NCBI GenBank assembly: GCA_964561475.1
Contig: CAZLPU010000004.1
Coordinates: forward strand, 1-64,000
Source of the DNA: CAYUYV01 sp964561475
GTDB lineage: Bacteria > Pseudomonadota > Alphaproteobacteria > JAJFIK01
DNA length: 64,000 bases
Reading direction: 5' to 3'
Made by a program: the position numbers and the translations under genes. A model generated the notes under the pieces. It saw nothing but the letters and a program-made list of their open reading frames with translations, was not told the origin of the DNA and did no database searches. Of this stretch, positions 51,954 to 61,564 are shown one piece after another (positions within the stretch are counted from its first letter, which is position 1; the number at the start of each line of letters is the position of its first letter).

Positions 51954-54404
51954 CTATTCAGGCTTCGTACCCAGATTGATTTCAAGCTGGGTGATCGGGC
52001 GGAGTTGGTCGCTTTCCTGGATCTCCACCCAGAGGCCCACTTTGGGCTCTTTCGGATCAAGGCCCAGGGCAGCGGGATCGGAGAAATAGAGATAGGAATA
52101 GGTGATCTTGGAGCCGATGCTCTTGTTCTCACGGAAGAAGGGCGTGCCGTACTTCTCGATGACCGATGCCTCCACGGCGGCGGTTTTCCCCCGGCCCGGC
52201 AGGGTCCGGTAGTATTGCAGGAACGCAAGCTTGCCTGCCTCGTCGAAGTGACCATAGCCTGCTTCACCGTCCGCATTCTCGAAACGCAGCACATTGGCCT
52301 GGCCTCTGTAAGGCTCAACCTTGCCGAAGGTCTGCTTCGCGGTCTTCTCGAAGGCGGCCCGTGTCATGCCCAGGCGCATGGTTTTCACATCCGCCGTGAG
52401 CGGATCGACATGGGGCTTGGCGTCCACATTCACCTCCGCCACCACGCTTGCGGCGGGCGGTTGTGTCAGGGAAACATCATAGAGGCGGGACACCTTTCCA
52501 CCACCATACCGGTTCGACTGGCCCAGCAGACGCACATCCGTGATCAGGGCTTCCACAAGCCGGGTCTCATCCTCACCCCAGGGAGCATTGTGCACCGCGC
52601 GGGTCGGGTAGACGAGCATGTCCAGGGTCACGGAGCGCCCTGATCCCATCTGTGTAAGGATCTCTTCCGCCTGGGCCTTCGGGATCGCAAAGTAGCGCAA
52701 GGCTTCCAGATTGGTCAGCTTGACCTCATAGGGGCGCTTGCGGCCCGCCGTGCCGAATATGTCCTCGGTCAGACCATCGCTGTAGCTCAGGGTCCGGTCG
52801 AAGGCGATCCGCTGGAGTTCAAACCGCTGATTGGAAAAATCATACTCGCTCAGTTGGGCCGCGATCCGCACCCGCCAGGGCTGAACCGGATAGGACTTGT
52901 AGAAATCCTCCCGCTCCTGGCGCAGAACCGGGAAAAGCCGCTGGCGGACGAACTCATTCTCGGCATACCGATAATCGCTGGCGGCCTTGGCCCAGGCTTC
53001 GAAATCTGGGCTCTGATTGGTCGCCTTGGCCCAGGTCAACACGATGTCCGCACGGTCGTAGACGGGCGCGGTGTCGATGGACGGGGCCTCGGCGGCAAGA
53101 CGTTGAATGTCCTGCCGGCCAAGGGGGGCACGCTCTTCTTCCACCAGGGTGGTCTGCTGACCTTTGTTGTCGGCGGTGATGACGACCTTGGTCAGATAGC
53201 TCTGAATGCGGGGTTCCGGGGTGAGATCCGCGAGGCTGGTCAGATGGGACTGGGGCAGAACCGGCTGGGCCTCGAAATCGATCACGGCACTGGGGAACCG
53301 GCCATGTTTGCCAAGGAAAGCCTGGGCATCCCCCGGGGCCATGGGCACGAAGGCGAAGTCTTCGGCATTCTCGAAGAACAGACCGCCTTCGATGAAGCCG
53401 CCGCCGGAAAACAGCGAGACATGGAAGCCTTCCCGGTTGGCATCGTATTCGGACAATTGGGTCCGGATCCGGCCGCCGAAACGTTCCGCGTTCGGAATCA
53501 GGGCATCGAAGCGTTGTTCCGCCTTGGCCACTTCCTCATCCAGCACCGCATCCTGATCGAACCGGTTGGCGGAACGGAAAGCCGAGGTCTTGGACGCAGC
53601 CAGGATGAAATCGGGCTTGGTGCCCAGGAGACGGTGCCAGACGGTCTCCACTGTCTGCTCGGTCACGTCCACGACCTGGCCGGCGCTGGCAGCGGCCTCG
53701 GCGACGGCGGAGGCGTCCATGGTCCCGACTGACTTCTCCCACACCACCATGTCGCCGGACACCACGCGGGCCTCGACGATCCGCGCCATGACGGTCCGCA
53801 TGGTCTTGGTGGAGTAGCCGCTGTTGACCTGGTCGACCTGGGCGCCCACGGGCTGGAGCGTGATTTGCAGACCGGCGCGAATGCCCCTGCGGCCGTTCAA
53901 AAGTGTCCGGGCTTCATCCGGCGGCAGATCCATGAAGGCGAAGGGTTCGGGATTGGTAAAAACGATCCGGTAGGACTGGTTATCGAGCCGCACCCGATCC
54001 CGGCCCAGATTGAGGATGGGAGACGTGGTGGGAATGAAGGTCTGGCCGTTGAAGGCGCTCAAGGCAAAGCCGGACCGCTCAAAATCGTATTGTGCCAGAT
54101 CCGCCTGCAGATTGACGGCAAGCAGTTCGCTGCCTGTGAACCCGGTGGAAAAGGCGGTCCGCGTCTGTTCGAGCAGGGTCTTGTAGATCTCCGGCTGGTC
54201 GAACTGGTTGGCCCGGGTATAGCTGTTGGTGCTCTTGGCAAGGGCCTCGTAATCCGGTGTCTCGCTAGAGAGCGCGTACCAGTAGCGGGCCACATTCAGG
54301 TCGGAGGCCGGAAGTTCCGCCTCCGCCCGAACCAGGTCGGGGCTTCCAAAAGTCATCAGGGCGGAAATCGCCAGTGCGAAGAATGTTGTCTTCACGGGAG
54401 TCAT
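51954..54404 (-). CDS. Exported 816-residue protein with three internal repeats (DUF4852-like)
   Basis: A signal peptide (residues 5-28, FFALAISALMTFG) leads to three units of about 180-200 residues. Each starts with a W/Y-rich helix and a PDYEALAKST-type block (37-125, 251-340, 451-540): PDFILAASKTSAFRSANRFD, PDFEAWAKAASDYRYAENEF. A QLSEYDF motif and a segment of the F-A-F-x-x-x-P-x-x-A-x-x-L-L type with GR follow. A fourth C-terminal region (about 660-816) differs. The repeats resemble DUF4852 as I recall it. Function unknown; a periplasmic scaffold or binding protein is a guess. ATG 54404 is preceded by AGGA; the lipoprotein gene upstream shares its strand. Confidence 0.8.
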   Translation of the reverse strand: MTPVKTTFFALAISALMTFGSPDLVRAEAELPASDLNVARYWYALSSETPDYEALAKSTNSYTRANQFDQPEIYKTLLEQTRTAFSTGFTGSELLAVNLQADLAQYDFERSGFALSAFNGQTFIPTTSPILNLGRDRVRLDNQSYRIVFTNPEPFAFMDLPPDEARTLLNGRRGIRAGLQITLQPVGAQVDQVNSGYSTKTMRTVMARIVEARVVSGDMVVWEKSVGTMDASAVAEAAASAGQVVDVTEQTVETVWHRLLGTKPDFILAASKTSAFRSANRFDQDAVLDEEVAKAEQRFDALIPNAERFGGRIRTQLSEYDANREGFHVSLFSGGGFIEGGLFFENAEDFAFVPMAPGDAQAFLGKHGRFPSAVIDFEAQPVLPQSHLTSLADLTPEPRIQSYLTKVVITADNKGQQTTLVEEERAPLGRQDIQRLAAEAPSIDTAPVYDRADIVLTWAKATNQSPDFEAWAKAASDYRYAENEFVRQRLFPVLRQEREDFYKSYPVQPWRVRIAAQLSEYDFSNQRFELQRIAFDRTLSYSDGLTEDIFGTAGRKRPYEVKLTNLEALRYFAIPKAQAEEILTQMGSGRSVTLDMLVYPTRAVHNAPWGEDETRLVEALITDVRLLGQSNRYGGGKVSRLYDVSLTQPPAASVVAEVNVDAKPHVDPLTADVKTMRLGMTRAAFEKTAKQTFGKVEPYRGQANVLRFENADGEAGYGHFDEAGKLAFLQYYRTLPGRGKTAAVEASVIEKYGTPFFRENKSIGSKITYSYLYFSDPAALGLDPKEPKVGLWVEIQESDQLRPITQLEINLGTKPE

Positions 54405-54465
54405 GACGTGCATCCTGTTGGTCGTTAGGGAAGTGATGAGTGAACGCGCAGAATCCGGGTCCGGA

Positions 54466-55101
54466 TTACAGACCGAGGTCGATGGAGCCGTCTTCCTGCT
54501 CCACCGGCGCTCCGGCGGTCACACCGGTGAATTTGGTCTTGCCCATGCTCACCCAGCGGCCCTGAATGTCCCGGCTTTCCGAGAGTTCGAAGGCATAGAT
54601 CCGCCCGCCTGATTCGATGTTCATGCCCAGGGTGTTGACCTTCATGCCGCCGATGCGCAGCCCGGAGACCATTTTCGCCTGAGCGAATTGTGCATTGGCC
54701 GGGTCAAAGCCGCTGTCCATGGCCGCCTGCCGGGCCTGCTTGAGGGAGGTGAGCACCTCGTTGAGATCGGCGGGCATGGTGGTGTCCAGCATCTCGATGG
54801 CGGCCTTGGCATTGGCCGGGCCCTGATGGTTCAGGATGAACGACTTCATCATGTCCTGGTTCGGAAAGACCACCGCGGCCATGGCGGCGTCCTCACCGGA
54901 GATGAACGCTTCCGCGAGGGCTTCCACATAAGCCTCGTAAGTGGACACATCCGCCTGGGTCGTTCCCGCAACCGCCACCGGATCGCCGCCCCGTACCGGG
55001 CCGGAGCCACTATCGCCACATCCGGCCAGCAACAACACGGTGAGGAGGGGAGCGACGAGAAGGGGCGCGGAAAGGAATTTGGCGGGCGATCTGGCGGTCA
55101 T
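54466..55101 (-). CDS. Predicted lipoprotein, unknown family
   Basis: A 211-residue protein with lipobox LLAGC (Cys28) after a hydrophobic segment, so it is membrane-anchored. The mature part begins GDSGSGPVRGGDP, then YVEALAEAFISGEDAAMAAVVFP and a C-terminal region with AKMVSGLRIGGMKVNTLGM and YAFELSESRDIQGRWVSMGKTKF, which reads as a beta-sheet-like domain. No family named. It is followed 61 bp later by the triple-repeat gene in the same direction, so they probably form an operon of envelope proteins. Confidence 0.8.
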   Translation of the reverse strand: MTARSPAKFLSAPLLVAPLLTVLLLAGCGDSGSGPVRGGDPVAVAGTTQADVSTYEAYVEALAEAFISGEDAAMAAVVFPNQDMMKSFILNHQGPANAKAAIEMLDTTMPADLNEVLTSLKQARQAAMDSGFDPANAQFAQAKMVSGLRIGGMKVNTLGMNIESGGRIYAFELSESRDIQGRWVSMGKTKFTGVTAGAPVEQEDGSIDLGL

Positions 55102-55605
55102 GTCCGTATCTCCGGAAAGCGTGTTGAACCGTGCCGATATGCGACTAAAGCGAGAGGTGACCGCATATCGCTCGCGGGACGGTACTCAACGTCTTGCCAA
55201 TAGTAAACAAACATTCATTGCATTTCATCCATGGGCGAGATCGTCCCTGTCCCTCATAACGAGTTTTGCGATATTGAGGGGCGAGAACGCACTCATCGCG
55301 ATAGTCCGGCCGGCTGATGCTTCGGGTTCGGGCTTCCATGCCCAAGGAAGCGCACGGATCATGACGCCCTGCCTCGATACTGACCTCCTTGATACTGGGG
55401 CTGTTGCGCACCCAAGACCTGCTCGATCATCCATGGGGATTGTTCCCGGTCGGACCGCTGGTGGCCGGGCGATGCACTATGGTACCGTGAGCCATTGATA
55501 AGCAGCCGAGCGGTGCCGGAGTGATGGCGAATCCTGTCAGTGCGTCCGACGGGTCGCTCAAGGCGAAGGCCGGGTCCTTCAGGACACAACAAGTCTGGTC
55601 AGGCG
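55102..55605. other. 504-bp divergent region upstream of the lipoprotein and P-loop ATPase genes
   Basis: No supported gene. Reading frames across it lack ribosome sites and families. It contains the divergent promoters. An A/T-rich core (around 55200-55225) with CAATAGTAAACAAACATTC stands out from the GC-rich surroundings. Confidence 0.4.
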
Positions 55606-57330
55606 ATGGGCAAGAAAGTATTTGCGGCGGAACTGCTGGGGGAAACCGGGGCGCGCTGGCTCAAACAGCCCTCGGACAAGCGCAAGACCCTGCTCGGCCT
55701 GCCCTTTGTCCGGGACATTTTCAAGACCAGGATCTGGTTCACCGAAGGCGTCGACAAGGCCACCGCGGGCAAACAGCTCGAGATCGAGATCAAGCGTCTG
55801 ATCGGTGTGGCTGACGTCAAATATTTCGATGCCCCGAGCACCGTCTCCGATCGGATTTCCTCCTATCTCGGCGATCGCAAGAAATTCAGTAAACTGTCTT
55901 TCGGCAGCGATATCGCCGAGCACGACCAGAACCTGATGGACTATTTCATCACCACCGATGTCTACAAAAAGGTCGAGGACCGGCGCAAGAGCATCATCGT
56001 CGGCCCCAAGGGCAGCGGCAAGAGCGCCATTCTGCGGGCCGTCCAGCATCATTGGTCATCGGAATATATTCTGTCCATCACGCCGGAAGTCTTTTCCAAG
56101 GCCCTCATCACCCACTCGACCGACCGGGTGGGGCTGGGGGAAATCGAGGAAGAGGACTTCATGGTGACCTGGATTTATTCCATCATGACGGAGATCTTCA
56201 AGATCGTCTGTGCCAACCCTCGGGGCGTCTCGAACCCGAGAATGCTGCGCCCGATCCGGGATTTCGTCCGGGAGAATACCGGGGCCATCGAGCTTGACCT
56301 GTTCAGCCGGTTTCTGAGCTATCTGCGGGATATCCAGAGTGTCAAGGTGGCCGGCGCGGAAGTCTCCGTCAAAGGCTCAAAGCTCAAGGAACTCTATGCC
56401 CTGGAGACGATCTATGCGCTCCTGCCCACTCTGCGTGATCAGCTTAAGGATGAAATCATCATTCTGATCGACGAGCTGGATCAGGGCTGGGACAATTCGG
56501 AGGAAGCAAACGCCCTTCTCATCGGCCTGCTCCAGGCCGCGATCCGCCTTCGGGCTCTCGATACGAAGATCCATGTCATCATTTTCATCCGCTCAGAGAT
56601 GTTTGATATCATGAAGGGCGCGATTTCCCAGCTCGACAAGCTCCGCTCGGAAATCATTCACATCCACTGGTTCACCAACGAGTTCCGCAATGTGGTCTCG
56701 AAGCGGATCGCCCATGCCCTCAACCTGCCTGATACGGACATTTCCAAGGTCGATGCCTCCATCGCCGACGAGATCTTCGAAGGCAGTTTTCAAGGGGACA
56801 ATCTGTTCTATTACGTGATCAGCCGGACCACGCGGCGTCCCCGGGAAGTCCTGCAATTCATCCGCCTTGCTCATGAAAACGCGGTGGACCGGGATGCGGG
56901 GCGGATCGGCGTCGAGGACATTTCCGAGGCCGAGCGGACCTTCTCCCAGTGGAAGGTGGAACATCTGGCATCGGAGTATCTGCACATCTACCCGAAAATC
57001 GGGAAGCTGATTGATTATTTCATCGGGTTCGGGCCGGTGCTGAGCCGGTCGGATATCCTCGGCATTTTCGAAGAGTTCGAGCGGGACAACGAAGCGATCA
57101 CCAAACGCTGGTGGCCCAATCCGGACGACCGGGACCCGGTCGAGCTTTTGTTCAAGATCGACTTCATCGGTTCGGAAACGTTCGAGAAAACCGCCAGTGA
57201 GGCAGGTATGCTGGACAGCTACCGGTTTTCCTACGACCGCAGGGACTCCAGCGCCCGCCGGGCCCGCAGCTACATCATCCATCCGGTGTTCTGGAACTAT
57301 CTCGAACTGGCGGCGGGCTCCAAGGCCTAG
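55606..57330 (+). CDS. Solitary P-loop ATPase (Sll1717/KAP-like)
   Basis: A 574-residue ATPase. Walker A GPKGSGKS is at 133-140 and Walker B IIILIDELDQGWDN at about 284-297, the long gap and acidic end being typical of the KAP/STAND-like group I know as Sll1717 family. IHVIIFIRSEMFDIMKGAI is the sensor-type region, and TTRRPREVLQFIRLA precedes a winged-helix-like C-terminus. A 130-residue N-terminal region of unknown fold leads into the P-loop. Such ATPases are found in signalling and phage-defence contexts; no partner gene is adjacent here. It ends overlapping the convergent porin gene by 3 bp. Confidence 0.85.
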   Translation: MGKKVFAAELLGETGARWLKQPSDKRKTLLGLPFVRDIFKTRIWFTEGVDKATAGKQLEIEIKRLIGVADVKYFDAPSTVSDRISSYLGDRKKFSKLSFGSDIAEHDQNLMDYFITTDVYKKVEDRRKSIIVGPKGSGKSAILRAVQHHWSSEYILSITPEVFSKALITHSTDRVGLGEIEEEDFMVTWIYSIMTEIFKIVCANPRGVSNPRMLRPIRDFVRENTGAIELDLFSRFLSYLRDIQSVKVAGAEVSVKGSKLKELYALETIYALLPTLRDQLKDEIIILIDELDQGWDNSEEANALLIGLLQAAIRLRALDTKIHVIIFIRSEMFDIMKGAISQLDKLRSEIIHIHWFTNEFRNVVSKRIAHALNLPDTDISKVDASIADEIFEGSFQGDNLFYYVISRTTRRPREVLQFIRLAHENAVDRDAGRIGVEDISEAERTFSQWKVEHLASEYLHIYPKIGKLIDYFIGFGPVLSRSDILGIFEEFERDNEAITKRWWPNPDDRDPVELLFKIDFIGSETFEKTASEAGMLDSYRFSYDRRDSSARRARSYIIHPVFWNYLELAAGSKA

Positions 57331-58607
57331 AGTTTCAGATCCAGCATGAACCACAATTTGCTGCGATCCGTGGGGGAGGTGGGATCGTCCCCGGAGACAT
57401 AGCGGGCATAGGCCAGACTCGATGCGACGTGCCGGGAGAATTTCGCCTGGATCCGGGCATCCACTTCCCGGCCGAAATCGGAAGTTCCGTCATCGCTGTC
57501 GAATTTATGGAGCTTCAGGTTCGCGCGCAGGGCCTTGGCGGGCCCGATGCCCGGCAGGCTGGTGCGGAACCCGAGATGAATGTCCCTCAGACCCTCCGCA
57601 GGCGTCACAACGAAGGCATCCGCCCGGCCGTTGAACTGATGGAGGGTCGCGAGGGGGGTGGAGAAGCCCTGGCGCCCATCTCCGCTCAACACCTCGACGC
57701 CGGTGGAGAATGTGCCCACCACCGTCTGCACATCCCCCTGGCCCTTGGCATAGAACAGGTCCAGGTCGCGGGGATTGTCCGCCGTTTCCTGCTGGAAGGC
57801 GTACTCCCCGGTCCAGCCCAGCGCCACGCCGCTGCCCACGTCATGCTTGCCCTCGATCCGCCCGCCAATGGTCCGGGTGGAAAGGGCAGGGGCCTCATCC
57901 AGGTCGAGCCAGTGTCCGTAACCGGTGACCTCGATGGTATCGGTCAGGGCCACGGTCGCGTTGGACAGGACATAACCGCCGGTGAACTCCGCCAGGGCGT
58001 TATCCCGGCCGAAGATCCGGTTCACCCGGTTCCCGGCAACCAGGGTGCTGTTCACTTGTCCGTAGGCGAAGGTACTGTCGATCCGGACCGCATCGAAGGT
58101 CTGATCATCCTGACGGAAACCGTCATCCCCGACAAAGCGCTCATCGCCCAGTTCAATCTTTTGGCGTCCCACGGTCAGTTTGAACCGGGGATCGAGATCG
58201 GCGGTGAGCTGGGCGCGGTTGAGCTCGATATGGTCCGGATCCGCCACGACGGGGCGGTCGAGGCGGCCATTGTCCGTGCTGTTGAATGTGTCAGACCCGG
58301 CAATGGCCGTTCCGGCGCCTTCCACCAGAACGCTGATGCCGGCCACTTCCGGGGTTTCCACGCTGGCCTGGAGGCGCATGGTGGAGGCGAGGGCGTTCTT
58401 GTCAAAACCGTCCTGATCCACATGCTCGAAACGGTAGCGGGCCTGGGCTTCCAGACTGAAATCGGACAGGAACTCCAGCCGCTCCATGGCAACGGCGTTC
58501 CCGGCCGAGGCCGGAAGACACAAAGCGATTGCCGCAGCCCGAAGGAGGCCGGTCCGCGCTTTGAAAAAAGTGCGGGCGCTCACGCGAAAGCGGGTTCTTG
58601 AACCCAT
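57327..58607 (-). CDS. Alginate-export/OprE-like porin
   Basis: A 426-residue outer-membrane beta-barrel protein. An N-terminal signal (FFKARTGLLRAAAIALCLPA, then VAMERLEF) precedes strands such as EAQARYRFEHVDQDGFDKNA. LTVGRQKIELGDERFVGDDGF and the final KLWFMLDLKL strand fit the alginate-export family. Such porins pass anionic sugars or other polymers. ATG 58607 has AAAGGA about 11 nt upstream. The stop is shared in antisense with the ATPase stop (CTAG). Confidence 0.85.
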   Translation of the reverse strand: MGSRTRFRVSARTFFKARTGLLRAAAIALCLPASAGNAVAMERLEFLSDFSLEAQARYRFEHVDQDGFDKNALASTMRLQASVETPEVAGISVLVEGAGTAIAGSDTFNSTDNGRLDRPVVADPDHIELNRAQLTADLDPRFKLTVGRQKIELGDERFVGDDGFRQDDQTFDAVRIDSTFAYGQVNSTLVAGNRVNRIFGRDNALAEFTGGYVLSNATVALTDTIEVTGYGHWLDLDEAPALSTRTIGGRIEGKHDVGSGVALGWTGEYAFQQETADNPRDLDLFYAKGQGDVQTVVGTFSTGVEVLSGDGRQGFSTPLATLHQFNGRADAFVVTPAEGLRDIHLGFRTSLPGIGPAKALRANLKLHKFDSDDGTSDFGREVDARIQAKFSRHVASSLAYARYVSGDDPTSPTDRSKLWFMLDLKL

Positions 58608-58794
58608 GGGATCGGACGTCCTTTCAACCACAACCGGCAGCGCCCTCTCCAGATAACGGGCACCGACTCGCACGCAACGCTTTACCACACGCCCCCATGA
58701 CATTCTTGAATGAGAGGCCCTAAATGATGCCCTCTTAAGGATGCTTGGCATTCCCCCGACGCCTCATACAGAACAAGGGATTGTTCTGGAAAAA

Positions 58795-58824
58795 TATGTC
58801 AGGGCCGTAACACTGTCACGGCCC
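58795..58824 (-). terminator. Stem-loop terminator of the first paralog
   Basis: GGGCCGT (58803-58809) pairs with ACGGCCC (58818-58824) around an 8-nt loop; on the minus strand TGACATATTTTTCC follows. It lies about 30 bp after the stop. Confidence 0.6.
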
Positions 58825-58855
58825 CGGTATGGAGGCAAACGGGTGAAAGAGGGGG

Positions 58856-59530
58856 CTACTGCGGGCGGGCGCGGCTTGCCATGCTGTGGAGGTAGAGAGA
58901 ATAGGGCAGTGCCGCGTTGTCCGGCTTTGCCATGGTGTAGGTGACGTCGAAGCTGCGGGCGTGGAAACGGCGGTTGCGCAGATTGACCACCCGCCCATCG
59001 GTGGTGACCACGGACCAGGCGGTTTCGATCCACCAATTGTCCCGGGTTTCGAACCCGAAGCCGGTAATGGTTTCCGTGGTGGTCCGCTCCCGTTCCGTCC
59101 CCTGGTTTTCCGAGACGATGATCACCCCGTTTTCATAGCGGGAGACCGAGACATAGGGCACGCCCCCATAGGTGCCGGTGCATCGCAGAGTCAGGGCTTC
59201 CGGAGCGGCGCAGGCAAAGGTGGCATCAACGGTGCTCCAGGTCTGTTCACCGGGGTTGCGTACCTGCCCCTGGGCTGTCCAGGCCCCGGCGCTGGTCTCG
59301 AAGATGGCGGCCATGGCGGCATCGGACGGGGTTTCCGACGGTACCGGTGACCCGGCGGTCTGGCCGGTTCGCATCTCATCCGCGACGGCATTCAATCGGC
59401 TTGTCGTCTGATCCGAGGCTTGCGGTGGCGGAACGGCGCCGATTGTTTCGATGACATCAGGCAGGGGAGACCATGCACTCAAGCCAGCAAATGCGATAAT
59501 GGCGGCAAGAACCCTGTGCTGACCGGACAT
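58856..59530 (-). CDS. Exported protein, tandem paralog A
   Basis: A 224-residue protein with a signal-like hydrophobic start (VLAAIIAFAGLSAWSPLPD). Shared with the next gene: AAMAAIFETSAGAW, an Ala/Glu-rich linker before it, LTLRCTGTYGG (with a conserved Cys), ITGFGFETRDNWWIET and a Tyr-rich C-terminus. No family named. ATG 59530 has GGGGA upstream. It is in tandem with paralog B 160 bp away, same strand, and has its own terminator. Confidence 0.78.
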   Translation of the reverse strand: MSGQHRVLAAIIAFAGLSAWSPLPDVIETIGAVPPPQASDQTTSRLNAVADEMRTGQTAGSPVPSETPSDAAMAAIFETSAGAWTAQGQVRNPGEQTWSTVDATFACAAPEALTLRCTGTYGGVPYVSVSRYENGVIIVSENQGTERERTTTETITGFGFETRDNWWIETAWSVVTTDGRVVNLRNRRFHARSFDVTYTMAKPDNAALPYSLYLHSMASRARPQ

Positions 59531-59690
59531 GGCGGCAATCCCCATAATGACCCGGATCTTTGGACGGCCCGGGTCGGTGAGTGAACAAGTGAGTCAGCCC
59601 ACAAGCTTCACGGGAAAATGGGGATATCGCAAGGACCATTCCGTGACACTTCCATGACGATCTGACCCGGAAAGCCGCGGCGGCGGGGGC

Positions 59691-60440
59691 CTACTCCGCC
59701 CGGGCTGCCACGGCCTGGAGGTAAACCTCTGGCGGTGCGAGGGAATCCTGAAACTGGCCCGATCCGATGGTGTTGTAGAAGTCGTCGGCAAACGCCCGGC
59801 GCTCGCGCATGGTGAACCGGCGGGATGTCGCACCGCTCCCCGAGCCCAGGGTGACCGTGGCCTCCACATCCATCCACCAGTTCTGGGGGCTGGTGAAGGC
59901 GAAGGTCGTGATGCGCTCCTGGACCACGGTTTCCTCGGCGGTGCCCGGGTTCGAGACCGTCAGCAGGGTGCCGTTGAGAAAGCGGGTCTCCGTGATCGAC
60001 CGCTCCCCGCCCACCACCGACGTACACCGCAGGGTCAGACGCACGGGCACCACACACGTGGTCCGGGAGGTCACATCCACCCAGGCCGGAGTGAGGGGGA
60101 TCCTGGCCTTGGACCGTCCGTTCCATTCACCGGCCATGGTCTGGAAGATGGCGGCGACGGCGGCCTCGGTGGGCGCGTTTGCGGGCACGGCGGCGGCTTG
60201 CGCTTCTGCGCCGGTCCCAATTGCCGCGGTTTCAGTTGCTGCCGTTTCCGTTGCTGCGGTTTCCGTGAGGCCGCCCGCCTCGTCGCCGTTGGTGTCCGGT
60301 TCCTGAACCGTGTCCTGGCTCACGGGCTCCTCACCGTAAAGGCCGGTGCCGTGATAGGGGCCGGGCAGCGGAGCCCAGGCCGCCAGGGTCAGGACGGCGC
60401 CTGCTGCAGCAGACAGGCGGAGCAGTGGTGAAATGGTCAT
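59691..60440 (-). CDS. Exported protein, tandem paralog B
   Basis: A 249-residue protein. A signal peptide (LLRLSAAAGAVLTLAAWAPLPG) is followed by a low-complexity linker with repeats of ETAAT (encoded around 60218-60265) and then the domain AAVAAIFQTMAGEWNGRS, LTLRCTSVVGGERS, ITTFAFTSPQNWWMDV. These align with paralog A, so the pair arose by duplication. Conserved Cys and NWW suggest a small beta-rich domain. Unknown function, periplasmic or secreted. Confidence 0.78.
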   Translation of the reverse strand: MTISPLLRLSAAAGAVLTLAAWAPLPGPYHGTGLYGEEPVSQDTVQEPDTNGDEAGGLTETAATETAATETAAIGTGAEAQAAAVPANAPTEAAVAAIFQTMAGEWNGRSKARIPLTPAWVDVTSRTTCVVPVRLTLRCTSVVGGERSITETRFLNGTLLTVSNPGTAEETVVQERITTFAFTSPQNWWMDVEATVTLGSGSGATSRRFTMRERRAFADDFYNTIGSGQFQDSLAPPEVYLQAVAARAE

Positions 60441-60510
60441 GGAAGCCTCCCCGTAAACATGTGGTGGCCGTTAACCTACCATCTTCCGCCCCGATCCACT
60501 CATCCCGTGA

Positions 60511-61377
60511 TCAGTCCAGAAACCGCAGGAGATCGGCAATCACCGCATCGAACTGGGTCCGAATGAGGGAGACATGGCCTTCACCCTCGAAGATCCGGGG
60601 CACCGCGTCCGGGCAGCGGGCCGCATAGTGGTGGCAGATGCTCACGGGCACCACTGTGTCGCCGTCCCCATGCCAGAGCCGCACCGGCAGGGTCAGATCA
60701 TCAAGCCGGAAGGGCCAGGGCTCGTCATAGATCCGCGCGTCGCTGGCCATGCCCTCGATGGACCGGCCTACGGCTTCCCGCCAGGACTGGAACAAGAACC
60801 CCGCGAAAGCAGGGTCCAGGGCCGCCAGGTCCTTGCTCTGGCGCCGGATGAGCTTTCGCAGCCGCCCGATGGATTTTTCGCCGCTTTCGCTCAGAATGAC
60901 CCGCCGGGCAAAGCCAAGCATCACGCTGCGCGCCCGGGGTCGGCGGCCGAGGGAGCGCAGGGCCCTGAGCCTGGTCGAGGACATGCCCTTGGCCTCCGGC
61001 GGCCCCAGGGCGGAGACAAGCACGCAGACCGGGATCCGGTCCTGGAGCGCATGGGCGCAGGCCGCGGCATAGGGTCCTCCGCCGGACAGACCCACCACAC
61101 CGAACTGCTCCAGCCCGAGATGATCCGCAAGCTGGGCCACGTCCCGAGGCCAGTCCTCCAGACGCCGGTCTGGTGCCTTGTCCGATTGGCCGTAGCCGGG
61201 CCGGTCCACGGCGATCAGGCGGAGATTGGGGAAATTGAAGAAGCTGGGCTCCAGCCGGCTGCCCGGCCAGCCGTGGAAGTAGAAGGCGGCAGGGCCATGG
61301 CTTGGCCCGTAAATCCGGTAGGCAAGGTGGCGTCCGTCGGCCAGGGTAAGGGTTGGATCGGCAATGACCTGGTCCAT
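60511..61377 (-). CDS. Alpha/beta hydrolase
   Basis: A 288-residue hydrolase. HGWPGSRLEPSFF holds the oxyanion HG, VVGLSGGGPYAAAC holds the nucleophile Ser in GLSGG, and the acid (DGDTVVP) and His (EGHVSL) complete the triad. The cap region with many Arg (LGRRPRARSVMLGFARRVILSE) is typical of esterase-like members. Substrate unknown. The start is uncertain: ATG 61377 or 61422 are both possible; upstream frames to 61629 lack support. Confidence 0.88.
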   Translation of the reverse strand: MDQVIADPTLTLADGRHLAYRIYGPSHGPAAFYFHGWPGSRLEPSFFNFPNLRLIAVDRPGYGQSDKAPDRRLEDWPRDVAQLADHLGLEQFGVVGLSGGGPYAAACAHALQDRIPVCVLVSALGPPEAKGMSSTRLRALRSLGRRPRARSVMLGFARRVILSESGEKSIGRLRKLIRRQSKDLAALDPAFAGFLFQSWREAVGRSIEGMASDARIYDEPWPFRLDDLTLPVRLWHGDGDTVVPVSICHHYAARCPDAVPRIFEGEGHVSLIRTQFDAVIADLLRFLD

Positions 61378-61564
61378 ATTCCAGTGTTCCGCTTTAGAGA
61401 TGGAGCCGCGTGCCCGGGCCATAGTGCAGTGTGCCTCCCGCCAGCCGCGCGTCACGCCATAGAGAACTCGCCTGGGTGGCGCGGCAGCGGGTAGCGCGTC
61501 CCGCGCGGCCCGTGTTTTGGCAATATCGGTTCTGTCTCCGGCATTACGAGAGAAAAGGTGCACC

